Positions 36,440 to 49,276 of a DNA stretch of 64,000 bases are shown one piece after another. Every line of letters begins with the position of its first letter. Within the stretch, counting starts at the first letter, position 1. This DNA is from Porites lobata. Taxonomy: Eukaryota; Cnidaria; Anthozoa; Scleractinia; Poritidae. The notes under the pieces are model-generated. The model was not told the origin of the DNA. It saw only the letters and a list, made by a program, of their open reading frames with translations, and searched no databases. The translations under genes and the position numbers were made by a program. Where the stretch lies: contig CALNXK010000375.1 of NCBI GenBank assembly GCA_942486035.1, positions 1 through 64,000 of the forward strand, in the 5' to 3' direction.

Positions 36440-36578
36440 TTAGGGCCTGTTTACATGGATTGGGGGACCCCGGTCTAGTGGGGTTGGTTTCTTTTGTTTT
36501 CTCGCTCTGAGGGACACAAAACAAAAGAAACCTACCCCACTAGACCGGGGTCCCCCACTCCATGTAAACAGGGTCTTA
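36440..36578. mobile_element. MITE with about 60-bp near-perfect inverted arms
   Basis: The left arm GGGCCTGTTTACATGGATTG, GGGGACCCCGGTCTAGTGGG, TTGGTTTCTTTTGTTTTC is mirrored by the right arm ACAAAACAAAAGAAACCTAC, CCCACTAGACCGGGGTCCCC, CTCCATGTAAACAGGGTC. A 20-bp loop (TCGCTCTGAGGGAC) separates them. It is very well conserved, so a recent or selected copy. It lies in the 3' untranslated or downstream region of the receptor gene. Confidence 0.85.
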
Positions 36579-37221
36579 GTTTAACAATACTTCAATCGCC
36601 TGCAACTTCTCACCTTAGTGAAAGTGAGTTGTCGAGGCCAAACAAAACAAGTGTCTTCGTCAGGTGGTAATCCTCAGCGTTTTAGACAAAGTAGACACTA
36701 CAAAACCTTCTTAAACCACGAAGGAATTTTTTGTCTTTTATCTAAATGTAATAAAGTTGTAGTATCTTACAAAAATTACTTGTGGGTACCCAAACTGCTG
36801 ACTTATAGTTATGTTTAAGTGTCCGCCTGAAGATTTGAGATTTTCCACCTGTAAATGACAGAGGCTTTATATTACTCCTGTTATCACAAACTATCCTAAT
36901 TGCTTAAACACAACTGGGGCTTTCAAAGTGGAGTTCAGATACATGCAGCTAAAAGTAGACGTCCATAGGTTTCCGGCTGCTCAAGAATAAAAAGGACTGT
37001 TGACTTTCTAGTTGGAGAAACTTCTATAAATGCTTTCAATCTATGGTCTACAGAAGGTGCTAACTCTGTCTATTAACATTTTAGTTATTTGTGCCCTATG
37101 GGCCACGCGACTCTCCCAGATTATAGGAAGATCACGCAGGATTTAGTTATGGGTTATGCATATATGCAACAGCGCGCTCAAATTCATGACTGTGTAACAA
37201 TATGTGTGTTCAGCGACTAAG

Positions 37222-37738
37222 AGTGGATTTCCACTGTCACGTAATTTTAAGTGCGCGCGCACTTAAATTTTACGCACGTAATGGATAGATCATATAGGGA
37301 TTAGAGAGCTTTACATTCGAAGACGAGGACGATTACGAGTTTGAGATTTTGTCAATACTACTAAGTATTGCGCGCACATGGCGGGAAAACGTGGTAGCCG
37401 TCGTCATTCTACTACGAGTTTTAGCGAAAATCTGGTTGTGGCGAAAACGAGTTTATATCGAATGTTAGAAATTTAATCATTAAATGATCGGGAGAGGGCT
37501 TAACCTCATTCAAAGAAAACAAGCGTGCTAACTTTGGTGGTGAAAAGAAAAGTACAATGAAGCTTTCCGGGAACTTAAAAAAAAAACTAAAGTTAAATGT
37601 CGTCCTCGTCCTCGAATGTAAAGCTCTCTATTGTATGAAAGGTTCAACTTTTACTTTACGCGCGACCTTCCATACATTCTCTATTTAATTTACACTCGTA
37701 CGCACGTAAAAAAAATTACGCTACAGTGGTGGAATCCG
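37222..37738. mobile_element. Outer MITE, interrupted by an inner MITE
   Basis: The left terminus GTGGATTTCCACTGTCACGT plus AATTTTAAGTGCGCGCGCAC is mirrored by the right terminus, whose reverse complement reads CGGATTCCACCACTGTAGCG plus TAATTTTTTTTACGTGCG. The interior left flank ends near 37301 and the right flank resumes near 37631. Without the inner element it would be about 185 bp. It contains a GTGCGCGCGCAC palindrome. Confidence 0.65.
37302..37630. mobile_element. Inner MITE with about 30-bp terminal inverted repeats
   Basis: The left end TAGAGAGCTTTACATTCGAA plus GACGAGGACGA equals the reverse complement of the right end (CGTCCTCGTCCTCGAATGTA plus AAGCTCTCTA), with one mismatch. Length is about 329 bp and it is non-coding. 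It sits within the outer element at 37222-37738, so its insertion is the younger event. A TA or TTA target duplication is possible but not decisive. Confidence 0.8.
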
Positions 37739-38300
37739 TGTTTGTTTGAAAATGGACATTAGTCTACCGTCTACACCTATTGGGTGAAAATGGTAACCGA
37801 CCGAAAACGCATCTTTTCAAAAACGCTCTTCAAAATGGAGATTTTGAAAACGCCCTTGTGCTGTACTCTTGTGGATACCAGTTGTTAGATACCAGTAAAT
37901 GGGCACGCTCACATCAAAGACGGAACCGTTTTAACCATTTTCAGTTACTTTTGCGTTTTCATGGAGCGCGCTTCCTTCGTTGAGGAACTTTGTTTGACAA
38001 ATGCGCGCGCAACACTTACAGATTACATGTCGACACGATCGTCTTTATGACTTTTATAGCTAGCTGTAAGCGATGTTCATGTTCTCCGCTAAGATGCGCA
38101 CTCTGGTTGCAGAGTTTTAGGCTGTACAACACTGGTGACTAAGCTAGATAACACTTTTCCGACGAGTGCAGTAGTGCTGATGCACTGATGGACGAAGGGA
38201 TATCCGAGCCCCGGTCAGTGGATAATCACATAATGGTAGGTACTTGATGTATGGGGACATATAATTTTACGGCTCTCAAAGCATCCGTTCTGGAAAAAAA

Positions 38301-38360
38301 ATGGCGGCAATATCGAACTTAGTAATTGTTTTCTATAAAACGTATGTAACAATCATGTGA
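38301..38360 (+). promoter_or_regulatory. Upstream ORF / ATGGCGGC element before NEDD1
   Basis: AAAAAAATGGCGGCAATATC matches the YY1/TISU-type core (AAnATGGCGGC). Its ATG opens a 19-codon frame that stops at 38358-38360, 28 bp before the NEDD1 start codon. If transcription starts upstream of 38301 this frame would lower NEDD1 translation. If it starts at or below it, the motif acts as an initiator-region DNA site. Neither is proven. Confidence 0.45.
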
Positions 38361-38388
38361 AGTTATACGGAGAAGTGGAAAAGGGAGA

Positions 38389-41300
38389 ATGGCAGGAAAG
38401 ATACGTCTTGCGTCATCTGGAGGCGATATAAAGATCTGGGACATGCCAGAACTAAGTATGGCTAAAGCATTCAGCCCTCACTCGCAGCCTGTTGGTTCAC
38501 TATGTTGGAGCCCAAACGGTATCCTTCAAGTTCATGTAGACTTCTAATTTATGCTTTATATCGTATGCTGTGTTATGTGGTACTAAGCTCTAGTATTTAC
38601 TTTTCAATGTTTTTTTAAGGCGTTGAACCTTCCACTTTCTTTACTTTCAAAGCAAATCATAGAAGGAGTTTCTTAATCCAGTTCCCAGTTCGATGTGTGA
38701 TGTTTCGAGCCGTTGTTTATAAGATTGTATTGGTTTCAATTTGCATTTCAATAGAAATAACCTCTTAGTTTTGTTTGCCTTTTCATTGAAAATTTTTACT
38801 CGAGTATCAAGCAGCGTATGATATTTGACCTGCAGAAAAAAAGTATAACGAACTAACTTTATTTCCTATTCGAACATAGATCTGTTTTCACTTGGCGCAG
38901 CTAATGTTTGCCCAACACGATTTGAGATCAAAATGTCTGAACAGTTGTAATCTATTTTAACATTCTAAGACACCTTTAACTCAAACAGCTGACTATAATT
39001 GGCACCACGCAGCTTTCTCTTTTCGTGCAACCCCACACGTTAATTGTGCATGCATGTTTCGACTCTATTCCTATTAAACTATATGTTTGTGAGAAAAAGT
39101 ATGAAATTGCTGTATGTATACACAATAAATGTATGGGGTAGGTATTACAAAAATTGCTTTAGGACCATCTTGTGATGTTAAAATTCCAATGACATTGAAA
39201 TATTTGTCTTCAGTTAAACTTATGCTTACACCCTTAATTTTGAGCATCTTGCACTTTAAAAATAATGAAGCAAAAAGGAATAGCCTACTGAAAATGTGAA
39301 TTTCTTGCTGTGGAAACATTAATGACAAAAGAAACCATGGTCGCTGGTGAATGAAATATTTCATTTTCTTCCCATTTAGAAATATCTTCATCAACTCCTT
39401 GCATTTCTTTTCCATAACCTATTACAATGTTGTAGATCAATCCAGTCCGTGATGTAATTGGGGCAAAGTTCTTAAAAAAATGTAAAGCTAATCAAGCCTA
39501 TGTTTTATACATTATGTTCCAAAGTTAACACATTTTTTCAGCTGTATTTCCTTGACACCAATATTAGGTCAATGTCTGGCCAGTGCTGCCAATGATAAAG
39601 TTGTCGTCACATACGTAAAGGGGGATGTGTATGATACAGCTGAGATTAATGCTGGGGTAAGTGTATCAAAAACGTTAATTCAAGGATGTACCATTGTGGT
39701 ATTAATGTAGAAAAATCCAATCAATAAAGCTGCATTAGAACAAAATCATGTTTTTATTGGCCAAAACTATGTAGAACATTAAAAGTGAATCAAAATTTAT
39801 CTTTACTTTTTTGTTTACAATATGAAATACTGAAGCTCAAAATAATCCCTGCAATTCTGACTTTGCACTGAATCAATGGTTGAACTGCTTTATTGTGCAA
39901 AATTAGCAAACCATATCTTGTGGGCTGTGCTTTAGTAGCGGTGATGCCATCAGTGGCCCTTTTCACCTTTCTTTTGCTCTTAGATGATAAGGAAATCTTA
40001 GTTTATTCATAGAACGTCTTTGTTGGGTACTCTGGAGTTCACAGGTTCAGAGAATTTGGCAGCTCTGGTCCCTTCAATTTTTTCTAAGCGCACAACCTTG
40101 AACTTTCTTTTTCTCAGAAATGATATGATGCTGTTAGTTTTGCCAAAAATGTTTGCAAAAAATTATCTTCAAGTATTAAATATGTCATTATTTAAAAAAA
40201 AGGAACTGCTCCCATTTGCAGGGTGCACCTGTCTAGCTATTTAATGTTGTAATTTATGCAGCTAATATTAATATTTTGGAAGATTCTTTTGATTTTCTAA
40301 TGATGGTTTTACTTGAAACACTGATGTTCACTTTTGTGGATGAAAAGCTTGCATCCTGTCATGTTTCCATTGTTACTATTTCTAAAATTACCTACCAGGT
40401 ACTGTGAATTATAAATAAAATATTATCATTAATTTCAGGAAGGAAATACCTGTGTTGCTTTCAATTCGTCTTCTCGGTATTTGCTGACTGGTGGAAAAGG
40501 CAAGACTCTTAATATTTGGGACATGAAGACAAAAAGTATAAAGAAAACATATAAGGTTTGTTTATTGTTCAAAGTTTACCCAAAAACCAAAACTCTAGGA
40601 CCATGAGAAATACGTTTGGTAAAATCATGGAAAAGGAAGTTTATGGTACCTTGCAAGATTTATACTCACTGGTATACTCATTTATACTCTAGTAGCAGGG
40701 GAAAGGTGTAACTTTACAGGAAAATATTTTGAAAGAGGCTCCACATCTGAATAAAAAATAGTCATAGGCTATGGAATGTTAGCCGAATTCTGCGTAGCAA
40801 ACAGAATTCTCCCATCCCTGATGCCTCATAAACACCTTGTATACTGAAATAGTAGTGTCTTTTTCTTTTATGTTCCATCAAGAAGTAGAAGTTACTTGAA
40901 ATAAAGTGCATTGTTTTTAGCTTAATTCCTATTCAGTTTTTCGTTAACTTTTAATTCTCCTCATTTGTCATGGTAGTTTACATTTCAGCTGTTTATTTTT
41001 TTTTTAGGATCACAAAGATGTAGTATCCTGTGTTACATTTAACTGGAATGACACATCCATTGCATCTGGCTCTGTGAATGGTGATATACTGCTTCATAAT
41101 GTCATATCAGGACAAGCCTCAGATCCTCTCAGACTTGTTAAAACTCAGGTATTTTATGTCCTTACAGTTATTAAATAGTAAGTTGTGATTTTCTTCAGAA
41201 ATTATAGTGGGAGTTAGTTACAGTGTACGTTAAAAATGTCAACATTGATTGATCCATAAGTACTTGATCTTGTATGTTCATTGATCTTTTGCAGGCAGTA

Positions 41301-44300
41301 CGGGACATTCAGTTTTCGCACTTTAAAAAGAGTTTACTTGGTGCTGTCAGTGATGATTCAGCTCTTAATCTTTGGGACTCTAACACTCGCAAACTTTTCA
41401 CATCATTTGCATCAGATCACAAGGCCCCTGCCACAGGTCTTAGTTTCTCCCCTATGAATGACATGCTTCTCTGTAGTGTGGGTCTGGACAAACGAATTGT
41501 GTTTTATGATGTACAGGGCAAAAAGTAAGTATTTTGTTTATGTATGTAATATATTTCACCACAACTACCTGAGATATCTAGCTATAATAAATTCCTTAAG
41601 TCTTAAACATAGTTTGAGCATAAAAGTAATGCTCAAAGTTCTGTGATATTTTAAGTTCCAATTTTTCCTGTTTCAGGTGTTCTTGTCAATGATTTGCTTA
41701 TTAGTAAATATTGAAACCAGTCATTTAAAAGCATTTTAACTCAGGGCTAAAAGTTAGGTTGTGGTCTAGTTGATGTCACAGAAACAGACAGAAAAGGAGG
41801 TCATATGCATACAAAATTATGACTTATGGCTTAAGTGCTTATTGATTCATGACACAAACAAAAAAAGGAAAACACATTATCCAATGAAGTACCATGTAAC
41901 TGATTGTTGGTGGATGTAACATTCAGACAATGTACCACGGCTGTCATTAAAATTTCAAGTTGGCCAGGTAAATGATACAAGTAAGCAGGGAATCAAACAG
42001 CTAGGGATATTGTCTGGTTCTATTTTTCTTCTATTTTCCTACTAAAGTAGGCGGGGTAACATTCATACTAGCTGTGGAAAATCCCCTTCCCTTCATGACT
42101 GCCCTGCAATGTACAGACATAAAACATAAACAAAATCATGTAATAGTCAGTTAACAGTCAACTTACATTGTTTATGTTGGAGCTGCATTAGCTAGGACTT
42201 CCTTGCTACTTGCCAGCTATTTACTGATATTTAAGCCTTTGTGTTGTTAGATCAGTAAAAGTTATGACAGCAGAAGCACCTTTGACCTCTGTTGATTTTA
42301 TGTCTGACGGAGCAACTCTTGCAGTTGGATCAACTAGAGGTGAGTTACTATGGATTTCTTTCAGTAAATTTACATTTTCTTTAGTATGTTGGTTTGCATT
42401 TTCTTAATTAGTAAAGCGTCTTTCTACCCATAAATTAAAGGTGCATTCTGATCCATTTAATAATCATACTTAATGAACCAATAAGTTAGCCGTAAAATTA
42501 AACCGTAAAGTCAGTCTGTTTCTACTGTCAGTGGAAACACCGTGGTTCAAGTTGGTAACATGTTTGGCTTGAGATTGTGAGGTCAGGACTAAGTTAGAAA
42601 TGAACCTTATTTTGTTCCACAGTGTTTAAAGGTTTATTAACTGGGGACCTCTTTGTCCTTTCAAAGTGTGAAAACAAATTATTTTGATGTATATTTGCCA
42701 CCACAGTGGACAAAGTTTTGGGTCAATTGTTTGCATCAGTGTATGACCGTGTCTTAGTCTATGGCTTATTGACATTGGTAGAATTATGATTCAGATTTTT
42801 TTATTACCTATTGTAGGTAAAATATACATATATGATTTGCGCAGTGGGTCCACACCTGTCTCCACAACAGTAGCACACAAAACATCTGTTCAATCACTTG
42901 CATTCCGGTCTTTAAGCAAGGTTAGTTTTTGTTTTCTTGCTCTCATTAAGCTTTTCAATTTAACTGTTACTGGTAATTTAGTGCCCATGGAGTTTATTAT
43001 TTCAAGCACATTTAAGAAGGGCTTGATAAAGAGGTGGGCTTATTAAATTTAGATACATGCATTACCAGTAGCAAAAAAAGGGAGTTAACAGACTAGAATT
43101 ATGGTTGAATGTGGAGCTTTATTAAGTGACTATAATATTATAATATGTTTCACTCGAAATTTACGAATTACAAAAATTGTAACAGAAGATACCTGAAGAT
43201 GGTATCAATTCTCTATTAGGAACTAGAACACAAAGTGGAAAGCTCAAGCACTTGAAATTTGAGAACTACATGTACCAGCATGTGAATAAACCATAGCAGA
43301 TCCTGCAGCCCACATTCTTGTAATCATGAATCATGTTGATTTGTATGGTCACCAGTTTGCTTGTTTTTACTACTACACAGAGTCGGTCTCACATATGTAA
43401 ACTGAGTTAGCAACTCAGTAGCTACTAGACCATTCAAATAATCATCATTTGTTTTTCTCCACAGGTTAATAATGCACCTACAGCCACCAGCAAAGGTACA
43501 AGATCAAGTGCTGTGCTTAGTGGTAGACCACTAAAACCATCAGACAAGCCTGATGACACATCTATCCCCCCTCCATCCTCGCCAACACCTATGCCTGAGC
43601 ACCAAGATAACACTGCGCATACACCAGTGATAAAACAAAATGGTGTAAAAGAGGATTCGGAGGACATCTTCTCACCCCTTAGAGAAAGTATGTTATTTTA
43701 ATTAGCATTTTTTGAACGGGTTTATAACATTTTTATACAAGGTCCATCGCCCAAATGTAAACCTGAAAGTAGGAAGGGAATAAAGGGGGGTCAGTAAACT
43801 GTAAAGAGAAGTGTAAAAGAAAAAAGAATGCAACACAGCATCATAATTTTCCGAAATTTCTAGAAACCACTTTGTTAGGCAAACCACATTACAATACTGC
43901 AGGATAAAACAAAGAGACTTGAGCAAAAACCATTATGACCCTGCTCCCGGCAAAAAACCAGGCCTGGTTATTTATATATTGGGACCAGTTTCTGGCAAAT
44001 GCAGTCCTACCATTTGGGAGGGCTGGGACCATCTTTATCTTAATTGATTAACTTGGTTTTGTCCAGCAGGTGAACTTTTAACTTTTAATATTATATTATT
44101 AAAATCTTCCAGTCAAGACTCCCGTGGTCAACAGCAGACAGGCTCCTGTTACTGGATCAAATAACTTCAAGGAAAACAATCCACCTGATGGTAAGAATAT
44201 TTCACTACCACTCTTAATGGGCATCTTTGTACAATATCTATTGTCATAATTTGTCACTCTCTGAGAACTTTTAAATCTGTGGAAGAAACCCTATGGTGCT

Positions 44301-47300
44301 ACCATTCAAGTGAAACCTTTATGGCAGAACTTTTGCATAGTACTATTGGATTTCTTTGGGTTTCACGAAAAGAAATATTTGACTTTGGTGAATATACACT
44401 ACATTAGAATCCTCATTTCTTGAACTGTACGTCTTGTTTTATGTTCACTTAATTTTTGGCAAGTCACATTTTATGATGATTAATAATTTAAGCAACTTTT
44501 AAATTAATTACAATAGGTAAAGTTTGCTGCCTTACAGTTGCTTTGAAATTAGACACAAATGTTGTCTTGCTTGCTTTGTATAATTTTAAAAACTAACTTG
44601 TGTTATTAGAAAATTAAACTAAGACAATATGTTTTTTTTAAAAAAATCTACTTAGATAATAATATACATGTACTGCTGTCAGAAAAAAGAATAATAGAAA
44701 TCAATATTAAAACTGTTCAATTTATTACTTTTTTGCACATTAGCTGGAAAGGAAAAGGGAAAAATATCCCTTACCTGTTTGGCAATAGTCTATATTATGC
44801 ATAACTAGTAAGAAACTGTAGGATCTTGACTTTGTCTCAACAGGTTCATACAGGTACCTTGAACATAGTGCTTGTTTTATTCTTGATTGTGCAGTGGCCA
44901 CAGTTGGTGACTGCTTTGTTTTCAGTACCATGATTTTCTTTGTTTTTTCCTCTTTTCAAAGTTCATGAAGATAAGAATTATTATCAAAATGGTATTCGTA
45001 TAAAATTATATGTGCTATGAAACATAACCTAGAGTGCAGAATGTAGAGTAATAAAATTAGTTGAGGAAAGCAAAGAGGGTATGGCTGCATATAAGATATT
45101 GGCCTGCTGTTCTAAGCAAAGGTTTTCACCACAATACTATAATAATATTACTTGATGGAGCTTCCATCTTGCTGTGCACAGAAGCATTCTTTTTTTCCTT
45201 ACTACCATCAGTCCCTAATTTTGACTCAAACTAACTCTAAAAGAAGCATGGTAACTACAGCATATTTTATTAACATTCATATCTAGAACTAATTTTTATA
45301 TAAGTGTCTCATTCAGTAAACACAAATTATTATTCTGACTCTTAAAGTGTATGATGGATTTCTTTTAATTGAGGTTCTATAAAACATGAATAAGGTTATC
45401 ACTATGTACAGTTACTCACCTGTTGAAAGTTCATGTGGAGATATTGCATTTATGCCAGACACAACACAAAGGTATTCAGCCTTCTAAGTTTTTTTCTCAA
45501 GAAACCATCTCTTTTGGGAAAGTAACAAAGTGTACTTATGAGTCGGCGTAGGTCAACAGCTGTGTACTATAGATACCATACAGGTAGACATTTTTATGTA
45601 TTTTTATTTTTTGTTGGCTTCTTTCAACTGAGTGCCTTTTTAATTCCTTTTTGAGCATCATATCTCAGTTGCGGGTTGAAGGATTTTGTGTTCTCACTAG
45701 CCATCCAGCTTGTGAATAATACTGACTTTTTGCAAGCTCTCTAGTTACTGTACACAGTTCAGATAACCTCTTCAGTTCCTTTGAAATCAAAAAGGCTCAA
45801 CAACTTAATTAACCACCACAAATGTTTAGAAAAACGTAGATTTAATTCTTCAGCTGTCCATTTGTGACAGCGAAGATTCTGTTTTGTAACCCTTATTAAC
45901 ACTACCAACACTGCCGAAATTTGAGGCAAACTCCAAATTTCATAATAAACTAGTCATTAATTTCAGGTCAGGTTTACTCAAAATTAATATGGCTAGAGGT
46001 AAGTTTGTACACAAGGCTTTAGACTCAAAGGCCAAGGTTTGAGTCTGCCCCAGTCGTTCCTGGTGGTGTGTGTTAGTTTTTCCTTTAGTGATGAGATAAT
46101 TAGATCTCAATTAATTTTTTGCACTAACACTTTGTACTCTGATGAATTTCATGGGAACATCTAGCTACTGATATCTTTTTAATTTTTTTTCCAAGTACAG
46201 CTTTGACTTTAGTCCAAACTACCTCTTTTTATAAGCAGCCACTCAAGGTGTTGCTCACGTTATCAGGGTGCCAAGAAAATAAATTTTTCAGTGTTGCTAC
46301 TGAAGATGTACTAGCCCATAACCATTTAGTCAAGTATACCTTCAAGTACAGTGTATATTATCCATGCAGTGGCCCAACTACAAAATCTACCAACTCCGGG
46401 GGTTACCCAATGTTGAATTTGTCTTACATTGCACAGTGATGGTGCTTGGGCCATACTATGATAGACTTTATACTATCACAACCAGGTAGAGAAACAAAGG
46501 AATACTTTTAGGTGCATCATAATTGTGACAGAAATATGAATAAACTCCACAGGACCATAAACTCCATTGGACCCTAGGGGTTGACCACAACAGCTTTAGC
46601 TATGGATGAAAACCCTTATTTAATATTATTAACTTTTTAATTTGCTCTTTTTTGAAAGGATCAGGAGTGTTCTCACCAATAAGGAGCAACTTATCGTTAG
46701 CCTCAAGCACTGAGCCACAGCAGTCGGTCTCTTCGACCATCACTGTACCAGACTCACCAAGAACTCTTGGAGTGACGACAGCATCAGTATCAACACCCCC
46801 TTCTTCAAAATATGCTCGCTCATCTACTAGGTCTCTCACAGAAGTAGGTACAGTAAAGGAACGATCACATGATGGTATGTCCAAATCACACTCAGACACG
46901 AAACTTATCACCAGACCCCCGCCTGATGCTAGCCTTGGTGGGAACCTGATACCAAGTTCTACTAGGCACCAGTCTCAAGGAGAGTATTCATCGGGGAAAT
47001 CACATGTTACAGAGTTGGATGGAGATGACAGACAGCCATTCAGTGGGTCTTTACCTAGCTCAGGAAACAGTCGACCATCAAAAGTACCACATGTAAGTAA
47101 AACAGGTGCAAAGAGGTACTGACCGATATTGATAATGCTGGTACTATGCCCCTATATAGCCCACTGCACTTTCGGGTCAAATTTGTTATGCCATGTTTTT
47201 TTACTCATTTAAAAAAAAACTCTTGCCTCATTTAGCTTGCAGTACAAACAAAAGAAACCTATTGTTTCCAACAGGAATGTAACTACCAGAGCAATGAGTG

Positions 47301-47881
47301 TATCGGGTTCCAAGTGAAGTGAATTGAGTAATACAATGTTGCCTTTCTGTGCGAATTTGCATCATTTTGAACATTATTTCATTCCGAATCAGTGTTCACC
47401 ACATGAAAATGGATCCTTTCTAGCAAGATCTACCCAGATGTAAAGTCACTTTTTGTATTTAGTAATCCCCAGTTTCTACTAACCATGTTCAGTCTTATGT
47501 GCTGTGTGTTGTTATAACAGTCCCCACTTGGATCCCCTTCTCAATCCAGAAGGACAGTAGAAGCAGCAGGAGTAGCAGATCAGTTCTTAGCTCACACTCG
47601 AACAGAGTTACAAGGAGGTAAACACAATAATATTATTATAACATTTGATGTGTTGGGTATCAGGCTGACTATTTCCTACTCAATTCAGGTTAAAATTTTT
47701 AACCCAGGTTAATTCTCATTTTCTTTTGTCTCCTAGCCTTAATTCATGAATAATTAGGGCTTGGAGACAAAGGAAAATGAGAATCAATCTAGGTTAAAAA
47801 AACTCAACCTGAATTTGGTTTTCACCTGTAACATAATAGTTAGGTACGTTTGCTTTCATGATCATTATCATCATGATCATG

Positions 47882-47915
<34 letters not shown>

Positions 47916-49276
47916 CTACGTAAGCCGTACACTTGTATTGATCTGAATGTAAGTGTTGTATATTTATCATTTTTTCACTATCAACAGCTCAAAGTTTGAT
48001 ATTTGACAGCATAAAACACAGTATAGAGCCCTTACCAAGTGGAGCTGTCGCGATGGCACCTCCAAATGAATCTGCAACGGATGAGGCAGGTGCTTCCAGT
48101 GATACAGCTGGAATGTTGCCATTTCAAGTGCAGTTCATTAAGAACTTAATTGATGAATCACTGGATGAGTTCAGGTACAAAAAACTCTCAATAAGGTTCA
48201 CTGAAAATAAGTCAGTTTAAGGAATAATGAATATTTTGTCAAGGTATTCGGGGTTAGATGATGACACCTCAATGTCTTGTTTTCAGGGTGGCAATTCATA
48301 GGGATTTTGTTAATTTACAAGTGGAGATGCTGAGGCAGTTTCAAATTCAGCAAGTAAGTTAAAACTTTGACATCATTTCTTTGTTGCGAACCCATTATCC
48401 ATAGCCCACATGAAAGGTGCTGCAAAGAAGTTGATAAGCTGTAACAGTCAATCTCTGCCTTGGTTCCTTTAATAGGAGCTTTTAACACTTCCTATAATAC
48501 TGATCCAATTTTAATAGAGCATTATACACCATGCTTAGAATAACCTACAAGTAAGCCTTGTTTAAGTGCATAATCAACAGTAAGTCTGCAGTATACATTC
48601 TCTTTCCCTCTCTATTCACACCCATGTCATGCACCTGATGGCTTCTGTTTAGTTCACCCACTTGCAGCAATAACTGAATTGTTGGGGAAGGTCATTGTCA
48701 CATACAATTAAACATTTACATACATTCACTGAAAGTTACAAAGTCATTGATTCTTCTGGTATGACCATGTTGACGTCTTGGAAGTTGGACCCTTATATTG
48801 TAATGAAACTCAATAGGGCAGGAGAGGGAATGATGTTCTTAAGGGGGGACATTTGGCGTGCAGTAGCCATAAACCGCTTACAAGCTCCTACTCTTCTCTC
48901 ACTAAGAGACTCCAGGCCGGCCAAGACCAAGGCTTCTGTATATGATTTTGTCCCGTCTCTTCACAGAGCTTGCCCACTGTCTGGTGAACTTGTGTATATA
49001 TATAATGATATTAATTATTTTATAATGTGTCTTTTTTTCAATGATTTGTATCTTTATTTAGAGCAAGTTGTAATTTAATGTAAATTTTTATCCTAAATCT
49101 GGGTAACATGCATTGTTTTAAACCATAACTGATTATTTTAGCGGTGCCAATGTTTGCATCTTTTGTAACAGAATGAAGTGAAAGGAATCATAGAAAAGTA
49201 TTCAGTAAATGAATCATTGGTGAAAGAGATTGAGCGACTCAAGGAGGAGAACAACAGACTGAAATCTAAATACTAA
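38389..49276 (+). CDS. NEDD1: NEDD1, gamma-tubulin targeting WD40 protein
   Basis: It recruits the gamma-tubulin ring complex to centrosomes and spindles. Fourteen coding exons: 38389-38518, 39568-39656, 40439-40555, 41008-41148, 41295-41524, 42251-42339, 42817-42920, 43465-43687, 44113-44190, 46659-47092, 47521-47617, 47988-48174, 48287-48353, 49172-49276; 696 aa (human about 660). The N-terminal WD40 propeller is seen in LASSGGDIKIWDMPEL, YLLTGGKGKTLNIWDMKT, SCVTFNWNDTSIASGS, KSLLGAVSDDSALNLWDS, CSVGLDKRIVFYD and IYIYDLRSGSTPVSTTVAHKTSVQSL. The middle (exons 8-11) is Ser/Thr/Pro-rich with many SP/TP sites, fitting the known mitotic phospho-regulation of this family. The C-terminal helix (FVNLQVEMLRQFQIQQ, KYSVNESLVKEIERLKEENN) is the gamma-tubulin complex binding region. 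In exon 2 the acceptor at 39567 is needed: an earlier AG at 39541 gives an immediate stop. Introns hold an (ATC)n tract and SINE-like text. Confidence 0.95.
47855..47917 (+). repeat. (ATC)n / (CATGAT) microsatellite
   Basis: CATGATCATTATCATCATGA changes into about twelve uninterrupted ATC units. It lies in the NEDD1 intron between the exons at 47521-47617 and 47988-48174. Read through, it gives a His-rich frame that is not part of the gene. Confidence 0.85.

Larger units (their letters stand above)
36291..38388. other. Transposon-rich intergenic interval before NEDD1
   Basis: This interval holds the receptor 3' region, the MITE at 36440-36578, the nested pair at 37222-37738, and a further block at about 37757-37985. 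That block contains short reiterations (AAAACGC, AAAATGG, TTTTGAAAACGC) suggestive of another decayed DNA element. The last about 150 bp are the NEDD1 promoter and 5' untranslated region, with a short upstream reading frame. Confidence 0.5.

Noticed and set aside
39527..39567. Earlier acceptor for NEDD1 exon 2 (TTTTTTCAG at 39541)
   Set aside because: Joining there gives G+CT GTA TTT CCT TGA, an immediate stop. The later acceptor ATTAG at 39567 restores the family reading (GQCLASAAND).
42540..42600. tRNA-like text (GTTGGTAACATGTTTGGCTT)
   Set aside because: It resembles a degraded D-arm/anticodon region but does not fold into a full cloverleaf; at most a SINE relic in a NEDD1 intron.
46010..46100. 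Box B-like GGTTTGAGTCTGCC
   Set aside because: A single promoter-box-like motif without a matching box A or defined ends; not enough for a SINE call.
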